DNA from: Gracilaria domingensis
Taxonomy: Eukaryota > Rhodophyta > Florideophyceae > Gracilariales > Gracilariaceae
Reading direction: 5' to 3'
Assembly: GCA_022539475.1 (NCBI GenBank)
Contig: VCMS01000054.1
Span: forward strand, 186,001-250,000
Length of the DNA: 64,000 nt
The position numbers and the translations under genes are program-made. The first letter of the stretch is position 1. Each line of letters starts with the position of its first letter. The notes beneath the pieces were generated by a model, which was not told the origin of the DNA, did no database searches, and saw nothing but the letters and a program-made list of their open reading frames with translations. Of the stretch, positions 41,459-53,469 are shown in pieces.

Positions 41459-44400
41459 GACGAGGAAAGCACGGCGAGTCGGGGAAGGGGGAGGGGGGAG
41501 CGCGGGCGACGCATGTGGGGGAGGAGAGGACCGCGCTAGGTAGGAAGAGGGAGTTGCGTCGGGAGCGGAGCGGAAACGGTAATGATATCGATGGGGCTGG
41601 CACTTCTTTTTTGGGAGGCTTCTCCGCGCTGCGGGCAGAATGGCGGTAGAGAGCAGCTATGGCACGGCTGCTGAGTGCTGGGTGTTCGCGCCAAGCGCCG
41701 CCCCGCAACGCCCCGCCCCGTTCGATCGGTCACCGCCGGTGGCCCGTATGCCTCGCGTAGCGCTTTCGGTAGCCTACCGCCAAAAGGTTGCCCAACATAT
41801 TTTGGGTAGCAGGCCCAACGTTTACCCTTGTACCCTTGGTACCTCGGTACACCAGAGCAACACCCAACCAGTGCCTTGCCGTCTCCAAAGAGGATCTTAG
41901 ATTACTCTGCGTTTGTGTGATTGCAGTACTCTTCGGGAAAACCTTTGGCTCAATCATTGCAATATTATAATTTTGCTTCATATTTTCTGACCTGATAGTT
42001 TAATGACAATTGGTAACCGTTTAACGCCGTCCCTAATTCTTTTTGAAGAACATTTGATCAACATGGCTTTGTCTTTATCTGAAAAACATAAGCGTTCAGG
42101 TGTTTGCCAGTAGTTGTCGGCCTGCGCCAGGAAATAAACGGAACTTCGAAGTGAAATGAGTTTCACTATTTGAGTACTTTTGCAACGATCCTTGCGATAT
42201 GTATTATTGCTCTCATACCCTAATGCAATTGGATATTGCAATGGCTTTGTATATAATGAACATTTTTTGAATCCCTCACCTCAACATCTTTCACAGGGCC
42301 TTAAGTAGGACTGAATATTGTGCCAAATTATGGACACTGCTGAGTCCTCTGGCAGAACCACTAGTCATTATCCTATTTTTTATTATTTTTAGTGCGCTTT
42401 TGACTACCCGATTTGGCATTTTGCGACTAAGTACCCTTTTCACAAGTGTTTCTGTGACGCATTGCAGAATTGTTTTCCATTTGAACGTTATTTTTAGCCT
42501 GGTTTATTTTGATTTCGGGATTAAAGAAAGTAAAACAATTATTCTTATCCCAACGTAACTGATTGAAGCAAAAAAAAGTACAAAATGTTAAACATGTCAA
42601 TCAGCTGAAAAATAATTTCCACCTAATCGAAGCAGCAGGGCGAGTAAACTTATTCACAAGACGCAAATCTATGTTCTTACTCTATGTTCTTACATGAATA
42701 TGAACCCCAAGACGCAAGACGTGGACAGATAATTTAGCAAACTAGTTTTTCGCTCATCAAAAACTCAAATATTGCTTTTCACATAAAGCAAAAAGCAACT
42801 GTAATAAAACCTTCTACCGAACTCATACGTGGCAAAATTATATTTTAAAAAAAAGCAACCCGTAAAGGTTATAATTGTGAAAAGCCAAAGTTTGTGACTT
42901 TTGGACCTTTATCATTGGTGATGGTGGCAAAGTAAAATATATCTCAAATTCAGAGGTGCAACAATGAGGTTTTCCAGCCTGTTCTGCTTGACGGTCACCT
43001 GCAGATGCAAAACACAAAAAAAATAGAAACGCATAAACTTCAAAACCTGGCAAATATCCCAGGTTGACAGAAAAACGTTTATTCTTCTTACGACGCATGT
43101 ATTTTTTATTTCATCACATTTTTCATGATCGATGCTTGCATCATACCATATGAACATTCTGAAGTAAACCTCTATTTATTTCTTCGTTTTCGCAAAATAT
43201 CTTTGCTGCCAAAGCCAGGGCTTTGCAGCTGATTTCTCCTTCAGAGATACTAAACGATTTTGAGTCTCACTATAAAACTTTCGGAAGCGCTTTAAAACAA
43301 TTTTCAATTTTATTGGCGTGTACATGAGCAGCCTACAATAAAAAAATAATTGTATAGAGCTCTATTAAAACAATAGATTAGTTATAATACCTTTGAAAAC
43401 TGCGGAACATGTGAAGAACATTTTCAAACAATCAAACAATCACTAGAACATTTTACGTTTTTCTACTTAAAGTGCAAATGGTCTACGCTAGAGAATTTTT
43501 AGATCTAATTACGCGTACAAGTTTGAAAACATCTTGGAATCTTGTGCACAATTAAGCACTCCAAGATTTGTTGAGACTTAAAACTTAAATTACAGGCATG
43601 AATGATACCTTAATGCTTCCACTGCTCTCTTTAAAGTCCTTTGTCGTGCTTAATATTAATTTTAAAAACTATCAATATCTGACTTTAAAAATAAAAATGC
43701 AGCATGACTTCCAAGGCAAAACCAAATAGAACAAGGACATATTACTTGTAGCCGTATATTTTACACTTGAATCTTCATATTCTAAACAGTATTTCTTGGT
43801 TCTTTCTCCTTTTTTAGGGCACTGCAATTACCAATATGTTTCGTTAAAGATGGAATCCGTGAATTGTCGACAAAACTATTATAAAACTCTAAATTTTGAA
43901 TTAAACCTTTTTCTCATAAACCATAATCACATCTATTAGATACCTTCTTTAGTAACAAAACACTCAAAATGAGATCTCAAAAGTTTCAAAATAGCGTATA
44001 CACAAGTAATTATATTCATTACAAACATTTGCTCTTGAAAGTTTCATCTGAGCTATATTTTTAAGATTTCACTGTTCTTAGAAGATATATTTCAAATTCC
44101 ATTTAAAAGTTTATAAAGCGCATTGTGCTCGTCTCTATTTTCAGACTACTTTTCGTAACCAGGGATGTCTTGCCATAAATATCCATTGCAATAAATTTTA
44201 ATTTGCAGTGAATAATACATAGTCCAAAGTACTTTAGTATTGCAATTCATATTGCGCCTTTTCTTTATATTGCCGTTGATATTGAAAACACTTCTATATT
44301 GTTACATTGATTGCTTTTTCTACAGTATCACCAAACCCATACCAACCAAAAAATGATAATGGAGGGTAGGATAATGTTGTATGAAACACTACCTTCGATG

Positions 44401-44888
44401 TTATCGTTCCTCATTCAGATATAGCAATGTTAGAGGTTCTGTCCGAGACACCACTAATTCTAACGTCAAACAATTGTATATAAAAAACTTTGAAACTATT
44501 GAATATGTTTAGTTTTATTAGGATTGTTCAAGACCATTACAATATAATTACAGTACCCGAGAACCTGTAGGTGAAAGACTTCAAAAGGAAGCAAATAATC
44601 AAGATCCAATATATTCAGGTGCTCATCTACCAAGTTGGCTTGTCTTTAACTTCGTACCTTATAGGTTGAGCCATCGCTGCCGCCGCACAACCTTTAAACA
44701 GCGTCTGTGGCTATGGGACATATTCTGATCTCCCGACCTAGAAGTGTGGACTTACCAATTAGTTTGAAATGAAGAATATCAAAGGAAGAATTTGGTTTCA
44801 GAAGCCTTTTTGATATGTGTAGATCACTAGAAAGCAATTTTTTGAATGTTTAATTTACATTTTGAATATACCTAAACCACAGACATGG
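41459..44888. other. Gene-free block, AT-rich from about 42 kb
   Basis: After the promoter of the BRE1-like gene, composition turns strongly AT-rich from about 41.95 to 44.9 kb, with A and T homopolymers and only very short ORFs. No RNA gene, tandem array or element ends were recognised. It marks the change from the gene-rich part to the mobile-element part. Confidence 0.7.
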
Positions 44889-46169
44889 CTAATATTGTAT
44901 ACCTCTAAAGACCAATAGTGCAAAAGTACCGAATTGGTGTTTCCCTATAATGTAGAGCAGTCTACAGTAGTTGTCGCTCTTTTGGTGAACGAAATGGTTT
45001 GTCTCGTTCCGGAAGAGCAGATGGCGCAAAGAGTTGCTCCCCTGGCGACCAAAATGGTAAAACGTAAAGTGCCAGTGCGACTGGAGGCTGATATATGTTT
45101 TTACCAATTTTTATTGACCTACGAATTTGATACACCCTACAGATTCAGACCGCAAAGGAGGAGCAGACGGCGTTAAATACTGCTCCCCTGGCTACCATTG
45201 TTGTAGAGGTTGGCTCTCTGGTGGGGATGGAGAAGAGATGCCGCATCTGACCTATTGGTGTTCATTGAAGCGGAAGAAACCAAGATGGTGGAACCTATTT
45301 TGCACTTTGAGTCGATGTGCAGATTGGTCCTTGCTCAAGTTGCCATTGCGGTGGCCCATGGGATATCTGGTTGGTCATTCAGTCCCTCGAGGCGGGAACA
45401 ATGAAGGTATCGCTACCAACTGGTACGAGAATGCCTGCTGGGATACCCACTGGTGTATTTGGGGTATTCTGGAACCATTCTGGTACTTTTTCTCACCTGC
45501 AAAGGTAACGTTGACGTCGATGGTGATGGTGCAGGCATTACAACATTACCTTCCAGATAACCAAAATGGTGTGAAGCAATTCGACGTATACCGGAGCCAG
45601 GCAGAGCCTCTTGGGCTTCATACCTCCCGGAACCAGTTGGTAGAACCATGATGGGAACCAATGGAGGAGTCCCTAGTGGTGGTGGTCCGTCGGGTTCGTT
45701 GGCGAACCGCCGCGGAAACCAAAATTGGACATGAAGACTGAAAGGAGAGAGATGAAGAACCGTCGTAGCTCGGGTTTGGATTCGTCATTCTCCATTTCCC
45801 ATTTGATCTCGTCGTCAGGTGACGAGTACCTTTAAAAAATTGACCAGGGAAAGATACCCACAATGAGGTGGGGAGCCATATTGGTTAGACCGTATGGTAT
45901 ATCCTGTCAGAGATTCACTCTGGCACATAGAGTAACCTTCGTGGTGTACCAAAGTTTACTGACTTCGTTGACAGTATCACCGACTGTCGAGCCTAACGGT
46001 TGCAGAAAGAACCTCTGGACTACACCGATGCGGTTTTCCAGAAAAGGAAAATCATCATTGGAAGCCCAGACCTTTTGGTCAGCACTGTAGTCAACAGTGA
46101 ACGGACCAGAGGGGTTGTTGAGTTTCCGCAGAGGACAACAATGGCCAGCTTCCTGCCTACAGGCGGGTG
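44889..46169. other. Degenerate non-coding sequence
   Basis: ORFs up to 174 codons are present but have no recognisable domain. Short motifs recur loosely (for example ACCAAAATGG and GCTCCCCTGG near 45030-45060 and 45170-45200), as in old satellite or decayed element DNA. Confidence 0.4.
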
Positions 46170-46600
46170 GCAAATATTTGCCAGATAAAGTGATGCGCGA
46201 TGGATGTCCATCGGATGAAATTTTGGGACATCCATGAGATATCAGTCGGACATCTTCTGCGCATCCAGAATATCCAAATGATATGCGGTAATACCCCGTT
46301 GGATGCGCCTAATTGATGCTCTTTACATGTCCTTTGGATGTGCAAAACCTATTCCAAAGATATTCATATGATGCGCGAAGATATGTCCCATGAATGTCCG
46401 GAAATCCAGTGTGCATCACTCGGACATCACAAAATCCAACGGACATCTCTTCGTACATCATATGCTTATCAGGTGGTTATCATTTGGATATACTTCATGC
46501 ATCATCTGAGCATCATTTACCTATATCATCTGGACATCAGAAGGAGATCAAATGGACATCTTCAGGTTTCGTAATTCTAATATAGGTCATCTGGGGGATA
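46170..46600. repeat. Degenerate GGACATC/GATGTCC satellite-like block
   Basis: Over about 430 bp the words GGACATC, GACATC, GATGTCC, CATCAT and CATATGA recur every 10-25 bp in both orientations, without a fixed period. This suggests an old simple repeat built from a GATGTCC-type unit. Confidence 0.7.
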
Positions 46601-48158
46601 TCATCCCGACATCAACTCACCTCTCTAGGATTCAGTTTTGGTAGCGGCCATGTAGTCAGCTTGCAATCGCCATGAGGAAAGCCACTTGGTACTCTGGAGT
46701 ATGCGTATGCTCCGGTTCTACCCCATGGTATAGTCTAATCCTACTTGGTTTGATACCCCAAAACTCAGTCGTCGCGGTATGACAACGGCTCCCTTAAGGT
46801 TTGAAAAACTTCGTACCAGATGTTGGCTGGATATCCTATCGCCTGACCTCGGAATGGTATGAACAGAGAAGGTCAGGTACCAAATAGTGATCCCGGACCG
46901 TTGGAGGTAAATAGATGTAGAGCAACGCATAATCGCGTGATAATCGTGAAGATGCTACTCATATAGTCAGGGATGAGTATAGGAGGATGCATTCTCAATG
47001 TATGAGTGGGACCCAAATTTGGAGGTTACTTTTGGATGGCTTTCCCAGATTTTACGTGTAATCAGGGGCGCCATTGCTGGCTTTTACCGCTAGGTGGACG
47101 CGTGTATGACACGACCGTGTGTGCATAATATGGGAGGATAGGTGATGCACCTGAGGTGCCTGACACTGGACTAGCCACGTGTACGGACCTCTGCGGGTGT
47201 GCGCCACGTGGACATGGTTAGTTTAGACCTACTTAGGTGAGCTCGACCTCGCCGCAGCGAGCGCCTTTGTAAATTCAACCCGAGCACTCCCCAAGGGAAC
47301 TCTTTGCCGAGTAGCGCTCTTTTGAGTGGACTCCGCACGAGTGAGGCTCCGGCGCCACCCGCCTACGTGGGTTATCACTCTCACGAGTATCACCACGTCT
47401 GGTTACGGTGGTCGTACCCTCTCGATACCCCTAAGAAACATCTGTCGTTGATGTCAGGACTTGCGAGTCATACCGAGGAGGTATCAGACTAGATTACGAA
47501 GTGATCCGACTCTGTATAGAGTTTAGCCGTGGTTACGGAACCCCGTGCACCACTGTTGGAGGATCTCGCCCCGCTCCGGGCACAGTGCCGAGAAGGCTCT
47601 ACCCGTCACGTGTGGGTGTTGGTTGTTTGTTGTTGTTGTGTGTTCAACACACAACAACAACAAACTGCTTTCCCCCTCGGGACTACACCTGTCATTGGTC
47701 GCGTCGCATCGTTGCCGATACAACCATATCTCTGGAGTTTCTCATCGTTTCCCCACGACTGTACCTGGCACCTCTGTAGGTATAGCCAGTGCCACTTCGG
47801 TCTTAGACCCGAGTTACGGTGGTACAGAGGGCTCTGTCACTGGTCTACCATCTCGCAAGAGAGCGGACCTTCGGAGAGTCTGGTGGGGTTTCATTCTTCC
47901 GAGTTTGCCCCACAAAGTGGTCTCCCGACCTAGAACCGAGCCAGGTACATGTTGTGGATTATATTTGATTGTTGACGGATTACCGTTTTCAGACAACGAT
48001 CAGCAGACTCTTTGGATTTTTGGAGGTTGGCAACGTTTGAACGTGAATCGTCGACTTGGCGGTTTACCGAGAAGGTTGTTGAGTTTTTATAGTTCTTTGG
48101 AGATTCGTGTGCGAGTTTAATTGGACCATCTGGATTGGGTTGGATACTGGTCTCCAGT
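46601..48158. other. Probable 5' region of a decayed retroelement
   Basis: Directly upstream of the gag-like pseudogene and without a recognisable gene, so it is a candidate for the terminal repeat and leader. I could not define repeat boundaries or a primer-binding site. A 20-bp palindrome lies at 47625-47665. Confidence 0.4.
47625..47665. repeat. Perfect 20-bp palindrome with 1-nt spacer
   Basis: GTTTGTTGTTGTTGTGTGTT at 47625-47644 is exactly complementary to 47646-47665. The single spacer base is C (47645). Confidence 0.95.
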
Positions 48159-49441
48159 ATGCCGCCACCGACTCGTGGATCTCGAACCGGTTCTGCGCGG
48201 TCGTCGGCTGCGGTCCCACCTACTGCACCGGCACCCCGGTCTAACCCAGATGTGGCGCCACTTCTTGATGTCCTACCCGGTCCCCGGAGAGTGCGTGCAG
48301 TTACGGAAGCACCCAGAGAAAGCGTGGATTCAGCTCAACTTATTCTTGAAACGCCATCCACGTTTACTCCTAGAGTTGCTACCGTAGCCGAGTTGGCTAG
48401 GTTAGAATCCTGCTTGGATATTAATCACGCTGCTCACGTGGAACTCCTACAGGACGTTACTACGCTGAAGGCGCGTGTCGACGATGCCCAAGTGCGGGAT
48501 GTCTCAGGTGACTTACGTCTTCTGAGAAAAAACGTGAATTCCATTATGGAAATCCGCGCACTCCAGACACCTTTGTTCAGAAGTACCGAGCATTTGTCGA
48601 TGAAATGCGTAACGATTTCGGTCGAATTCGCTCGCGTTTGGATACGCTTGTGGAAACAATACGCATGGATGAAGCTGTGGACGCACAGACTCCCCGAGAG
48701 ATTCGATCAGCAGATGAAGACCGCCGCTCGGTAAAACATAGGCGTCGACACCCAAAACGAGTTCACTCTGATTCGGATTCGTCGAGCTCTAGCTCCAGTA
48801 ATGTGACTGAAGACAGTTCGTGAAGCTCATCTGATAGCGATGACAACCGTCACCGGTCTCGTTCGACAAGTTCGAAAGCGACGCAGTCTACTCAAGCAGT
48901 GATGCGTTCACGCGCGAAAGGACGGCGCCACTTGGGACTCAAGGAGTTAAAGCCCACGGACCCGCTTTACACGAAGCTGTTGTCGTACCGTTATTATCGG
49001 TTGGAAGATGTCACTTCGAACCGCTCCTCGCGAAAAACCGGTAAGGTCAAGGATTACATTCGCAGGATGAATGTCACAGTCGAAACGAGGAAGTTCTCGG
49101 GAGAGGATCCTATCCTTATTCTGGAGTTTCTTGCTAGGTTCGTGCAGCAGGCCAATATACTCGGTATGAGTGAATCACAGGCATACGTAGCACTGCCGTA
49201 TTTCCTGTCAGGATCTGCGGAAGATGAGTACAATTCTGTTCGAGAGAACTCAAGGGCCTCGGAGGGAGGAGTCACGTGTTGGCGCGAGGCCGTGAATTAC
49301 CTCCTCAAGTCATACGCGACTTCCAAGGCAATTCACAGTACAACCCTTGCTGTACGTGACACTAGACAGAAGATTGGAGAAACCGAAACGGTTTATTCAA
49401 CGCGTTTGAACAACGTCTGTGTTCTGCAAAGTGGAATATAG
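48159..49441 (+). pseudogene. Decayed retrotransposon gag-like gene
   Basis: Starts with an ATG at 48159 and a Pro/Arg-rich leader, then a coiled coil (VAELARLESCLDINHAAHVE). The coding frame shifts near 48545-48570 and continues with FRIRSRLDTLVET-like helix, an Arg/Ser-rich linker and a TGA stop at 48821. Beyond the stop, the same frame carries a gag core: FSGEDPILILEFLARFVQQA then YVALPYFLSGSAEDEY. It ends abruptly at 49441, where unrelated C-rich sequence begins. It has at least one frameshift, one internal stop and a missing 3' end, so it is not functional. Superfamily is not decided. Confidence 0.65.
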
Positions 49442-49880
49442 TCTGTTCGCTTTGGAAACTAAGCTAGTTTTGGGGCTATTTGGGGCGCGCGAGGGGTGGC
49501 AGAGGCTGGCACTCAAAAAATTAAGAAATTTTGGAATATTAAATTCCATTTCGCGCAGTTTAGTTCTTGGGTCCCCTAGTTTTTGTAGAGGTTCTACTTC
49601 GCCGCACCACCCCATGCACTCTTTTCCGCGACCCTCTCTCAAAACTGCACTCGTGCTAGTTTGCGTTTCCATTTTCTCCCATGTTGCAATGCCAATCGCA
49701 ACTCATCCCACCTCAATCATCCCATCACTTCTTCCGAGTCCACACCACCCGCGCTATTTACCCATTTCTTGCCGATCACGCGTTCGCATCCTCTCTCTCC
49801 GTCTCCGCAAACGTCATTTTGTAGAAGTCAGGTGGACAACTCTCCCCCTTCTCGTATACCCGCCTCGCCCCAAAACGGCT
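49442..49880. other. Non-coding C-rich flank downstream of the coiled-coil ORF
   Basis: Begins where the gag similarity stops and lies 3' of the minus-strand coiled-coil ORF. No terminal repeat was recognised. Confidence 0.4.
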
Positions 49881-50810
49881 TCAAATCCCTCCCATCCTTC
49901 TCTCCTCCTGTCCCCTCAGAATCCCCTTCGCAGTCCGCGCTACCTCCGCCGCACTCCTAAACCCAGTCACAACCGGAGCTCCGACTCCCTCCCGCGGCAC
50001 CTCCTCCACCACCTTCTTCATCTCCTTACGCCTCTTCTTCAGACGGCTCTTCCCATCTCCAACCCCACCACCCTTTGTCTTCGGTGTCACAGGAGACCCC
50101 TTCTGCACCGCCACCCTTCCCACACTTCCCTTCTCCGTCTTTCCCTCTACACCTCCTTTCACCGTCTCCTCTTCCACCAATCTTTGCCTCTTGCCCAGCT
50201 CCTTCACCTCCTTCTCCAGCACGTCCAACCTCTCTTTCAGAACCCTATTCTTTTCCCGCAACTCTCCAACCTCCCTTCCCGCACACTCCACTATCCCATA
50301 CACATGATTTCTGATCTCCACTCCCAATACCGACAACGAATTCCGCAGGCTCGAAATCGCCTCAACCGAAACACCACTACCACCCCCACTCAGCACCACA
50401 CCGCCCATTTCCGTTACAATCTCCACAATTCCATCGTCCAGTTGCTCCTTCATCACCAACCCCAACATCTCCACCCTCGCCTTCATCTCCCCCACAAACC
50501 GCATCTCCCTGTCACCCTCTCCGCCCCCACTCTCTATCTGGTCTCCAACCTCTAGCTGACTCAGATGCACCGCACCCCTTCTCTCCATTGCGACCCCCTC
50601 CACCTGCAATTCTACACCCTTTTCCACCTCATCACCATCCCCTCTCCTCGCCTCACACTTCTTTCCTTCATCGGCCACTTCCTTCTTCTGTGACATCCGA
50701 ACAGCCGCCGTAATCACGTCCTCTTCCAGCTTTGGTGACGGCGTCGGCGGTACCTCCTTCCCCTCCAACAGCGCCAACAGCTCCTCATCCTTCACGTATC
50801 CGTTCAACAT
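49881..50810 (-). CDS. G-rich coiled-coil protein of the mobile-element domain, unknown
   Basis: 309 aa from the ATG at 50810. Rich in Glu, Lys, Gly and Val, with a predicted coiled coil in the middle (LREKNRVLKERLDVLEKEVK) and a basic GDGKSRLKKRRKEMKKVVEE region near the C-terminus. The coding strand is strikingly purine-rich (the plus strand is C/T-rich), unlike any other gene here. No family recognised. The intact frame inside a decayed region suggests an element-encoded nucleic-acid-binding protein, which is inference. Confidence 0.5.
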   Translation of the reverse strand: MLNGYVKDEELLALLEGKEVPPTPSPKLEEDVITAAVRMSQKKEVADEGKKCEARRGDGDEVEKGVELQVEGVAMERRGAVHLSQLEVGDQIESGGGEGDREMRFVGEMKARVEMLGLVMKEQLDDGIVEIVTEMGGVVLSGGGSGVSVEAISSLRNSLSVLGVEIRNHVYGIVECAGREVGELREKNRVLKERLDVLEKEVKELGKRQRLVEEETVKGGVEGKTEKGSVGRVAVQKGSPVTPKTKGGGVGDGKSRLKKRRKEMKKVVEEVPREGVGAPVVTGFRSAAEVARTAKGILRGQEERRMGGI

Positions 50811-51155
50811 CTTCAGAAGAAGAAGTAGTAGTTGGATCGAAGTTTCCGCTGCGATACAGTGCAATCGAGCTAAACTGTGCTGTCCACCCCCACTGTCCAA
50901 CCACACGGGCTATATCCAGCACCATGATTGTCCCTGTTTCCCTCATCCCATTTCCCGCCAAAACATCTACTGTACACCTCCGCACCTTCCACTATTTAAG
51001 CGCCACCTCTCTGTCTCCTCTTTCGCCCTCACATAATCCCCACCCACCTCGCCTCGACCGGCGATATTTTTCTCTTCCACCATAACCTCACTCGATTGCT
51101 ATATCAAAACAGAAAGATATTGCCAGTGGAGGCAAGCTAAGAACTAATGATTGTA

Positions 51156-51384
51156 CTTAGAGTAGCTCACCCTCTGTCTCGACTGGGGGCATCTTCTTCT
51201 TCGGTCACATCCTGTGTGGGTTGTGACAAAAAAAGAATATGTCACCACTCGACACCGGATGGGTAACAATGATAGCACGTAGAGTAGTTCATCCTCCCTG
51301 TCAGCGTCCACTGGGAATATAATGATGTTCTCTCACATCCTTTCCCGGTTGTGATACAAGAGAAATACATCTCCAATGGAGACG
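51156..51384. repeat. Two diverged tandem copies of a roughly 105-bp unit
   Basis: Copies at about 51156-51256 and 51280-51384 share GTAGAGTAG(T/C)TCA(C/T)CCTC near the start, TCACATCCT and GGTTGTGA in the middle, and CACT/ATCTC-type ends. They precede the epimerase fragment. Confidence 0.6.
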
Positions 51385-51452
51385 GAGAATATAGTCGTGA
51401 TAACACGTAAAGGTAACAATGTAATAAACAATAAATTTATGCTACTATCCCT

Positions 51453-51737
51453 GACCAACCTTTCGAAAACCAGCATGACATGAGCTGGGTTACTCGAGCC
51501 AAAGATGGCAGATCCTGCAACTGAAATGTTTGCACCGGCCTTCACTACTCCTTTCACAGTACTCAGTCCAATACCCCCATCCACCTGCATCCCTATTCTT
51601 GGGTACAACTCCCTTGCATGTCGCACCTTATCAAGAACACCCTCCATAAACGCCTGTCCTCCAAACCCTGGCTCCACCGTCATCAACAATAACATGTCTA
51701 CAACTCCTAAGTTCCACGCTTCGGTCAGGTGGGCACT
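51453..51737 (-). pseudogene. Ribulose-phosphate 3-epimerase fragment (C-terminal half)
   Basis: About 95 codons match the C-terminal half of ribulose-phosphate 3-epimerase of the Calvin and pentose-phosphate pathways. LLLMTVEPGFGGQAFMEGVL holds the family signature, then MQVDGGIGLSTVKGVVKAGA with the catalytic Asp region, then SVAGSAIFGSSNPAHVM. A TAA stop lies immediately upstream (51738-51740). The N-terminal half with the metal ligands of the TIM barrel is absent. Downstream the frame runs into unrelated sequence to 51333. It is a stranded fragment among mobile-element genes, perhaps captured by transposition. An exon of a split gene is possible but no partner exon was seen. Confidence 0.75.
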
Positions 51738-51754
51738 TTATTATATTCTGTGCC

Positions 51755-53220
51755 ATGGCACAGTTTCATGTTTGGCACAGGATACTTTCGGAAACGGCGA
51801 GTACGAAAGATGAAGCTGGAAGCGAAGGTAAGCCAGAACTCATGTCTTCGTTTAAAGTGGATTGGAATCCACTGGTGTTCATCCGGGATCGAAGTAATGT
51901 TGGAGGGAATCCACGGAAGTTTGGGATACAGCCCGTAACGGAGTACGCCGTTCATGGGGTGAAGCGTGGATTGCGACCATCGGAGGAAGCCAGTCTTACT
52001 CCATTTGAGGAGAACAATTTCATTCCTTCTACTTTCCCGGCTAACAGGAATGTAATTGACCGGGTGCCAAAACCGAGAGCGGGGGAGTGGTTGACATGGA
52101 AGGTAAATGAGCCAGGTAGTTCAGTACCAAGTGGGCAGTACATAAGACCGGAGCAGAAGTCCAGGGAGTTGGTGAAAAAGTTGATATGTCGCTTCACAAG
52201 ACCGGGTGAGCTTGTCATGGACATGTTCGCGGGAACTTTTCTACGGGTATGGCGTGCCTATCGCTGACAAAGCATAGGAATTTCTTGGGGTGCGAGAAGA
52301 ATAGGCCATGTTTCAGCCATGCGAAGCACCATATAACGACTCTTATGGCCGAAGTTCTTCGCCGGGGGAAGAATGACATCCTTGTTGAACAGGAGGTGGT
52401 GGATGCTGCTTCAACGACTTATGAACGGGTTCCACATCGGGACCGAAGTCGGCTTGAATGGGAGGCTCCATTTGGATACCACCAGTACCAAGTGATGCCT
52501 GCAAATATTACTCAGTTCCTAGGAAGATACTGGAAGGACTGGGACTTTGTCGACAAGTGTGGACAGCATACTGTAGATCTTTGGGAGGAGAAGTACCGAG
52601 GAGCTCTGAATCTAATGGATAGGCATATGCTGTTGACTGTTGAAGCCAATCGCTATCGCTTACATGTAGCACCTTCTAACATTCGGCATCCCCGTGCTGG
52701 TATGGGGGTGTTCACGGAACATAAGATATTGACTGGGGAAACTATCTGTCATTTTTATGGAACTTTGCTATACACGGACCTGACGAACCGGAAGGAAAGA
52801 CACTTAACGTATGCAAGTGGCTGTCTCGGAGCAACTCCAGTGCGGTACAAGTTGTTTTCTATGATGGTCACTGTGACTGGTACAGAGTTTCTGCACCTGA
52901 GGAACAGACCAGGACAGGCTCAGGAGAGAAAGGAGAGCGAAGTGTACATTGTCCCTGCGCCTTTTTGTATCGAAGGCTACATTAACGACGCCGGATATCA
53001 TGCCGGGGATCCCGATTTATCGCAGCCCTGGTCAAACAGGACTCGGAGTGCCAATGTGCAGATGGTGGAAGCGAAGTCCGTGATACAGTTTAAGTCCGAC
53101 CTTTCTAACTATGCTCTACTTCGTCGTAGAGCAGTAAGAGATATTGAGAGGGGCGAAGAGTTGTATTTGAACTACGGAGAGCAGTACGCCTGGGACTGGG
53201 CTCTGACATTGGAGCAATAG
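51755..53220 (+). pseudogene. DNA methyltransferase-like / SET-domain fusion, frameshifted and 5'-truncated
   Basis: The first part (51755 to about 52236) matches the C-terminal portion of beta-class amino-DNA methyltransferases: WNPLVFIRDRSNVGGNPRKF, then RPEQKSRELVKKLICRFTRP with VMDMFAGT (SAM-binding motifs X and I). A T4 run at 52237-52240 sits where the frame breaks; one more T would lead into the second frame, which resumes at once with MACLSLTKHRNFLGCEKNRP (motif II). About 150 residues on comes a SET domain: GMGVFTEHKILTGETICHFYG, then EGYINDAG, NVQMVE and ERGEELYLNYGEQYAWDW. The expected catalytic (D/N/S)PP(Y/F/W) motif should lie N-terminal to this and is not visible. SET enzymes methylate protein lysines. 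Confidence 0.7.
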
Positions 53221-53403
53221 ATGAGTTCAGTACCGAATAGAAAGTAAATATGCTTGTGAATGTTGCACCTGCCTGCAATACGCGTTGTACATGTACACTG
53301 GAGCTCTTCATCTATTGGTAACGGCGATATTTGCGACCCATTGGGCACCTCAAATTCCTAAAAAGCAGGAACTGCGGAGTCTCCCGAAATATCTGAACCA
53401 TGC

Positions 53404-53436
53404 ACCCCCCCCCACCCCCTCCCCCCCTCCCCAACA
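53404..53436 (+). promoter_or_regulatory. C-rich tract before the Ser-rich element ORF
   Basis: C runs broken by A and T (about 53405-53434) lie 35-65 nt upstream of the ATG at 53470, like the poly-C leaders of the GC-rich island genes. Confidence 0.4.
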
Positions 53437-53469
53437 ATTTCGTTTCATTACCCCGTTTATCTCCATAAC

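Noticed and set aside
45127..45651. 174-codon plus-strand frame
   Set aside because: Trp/Pro-rich translation without domain similarity, inside degenerate repeat-like DNA.
46170..46600. CRISPR-like array
   Set aside because: The repeated words are short, in both orientations and without constant spacers, and the genome is eukaryotic.
47545..48120. 191-codon frame upstream of the gag-like pseudogene
   Set aside because: It reads through the 20-bp palindrome and shows no element protein motif; probably leader or terminal-repeat DNA.
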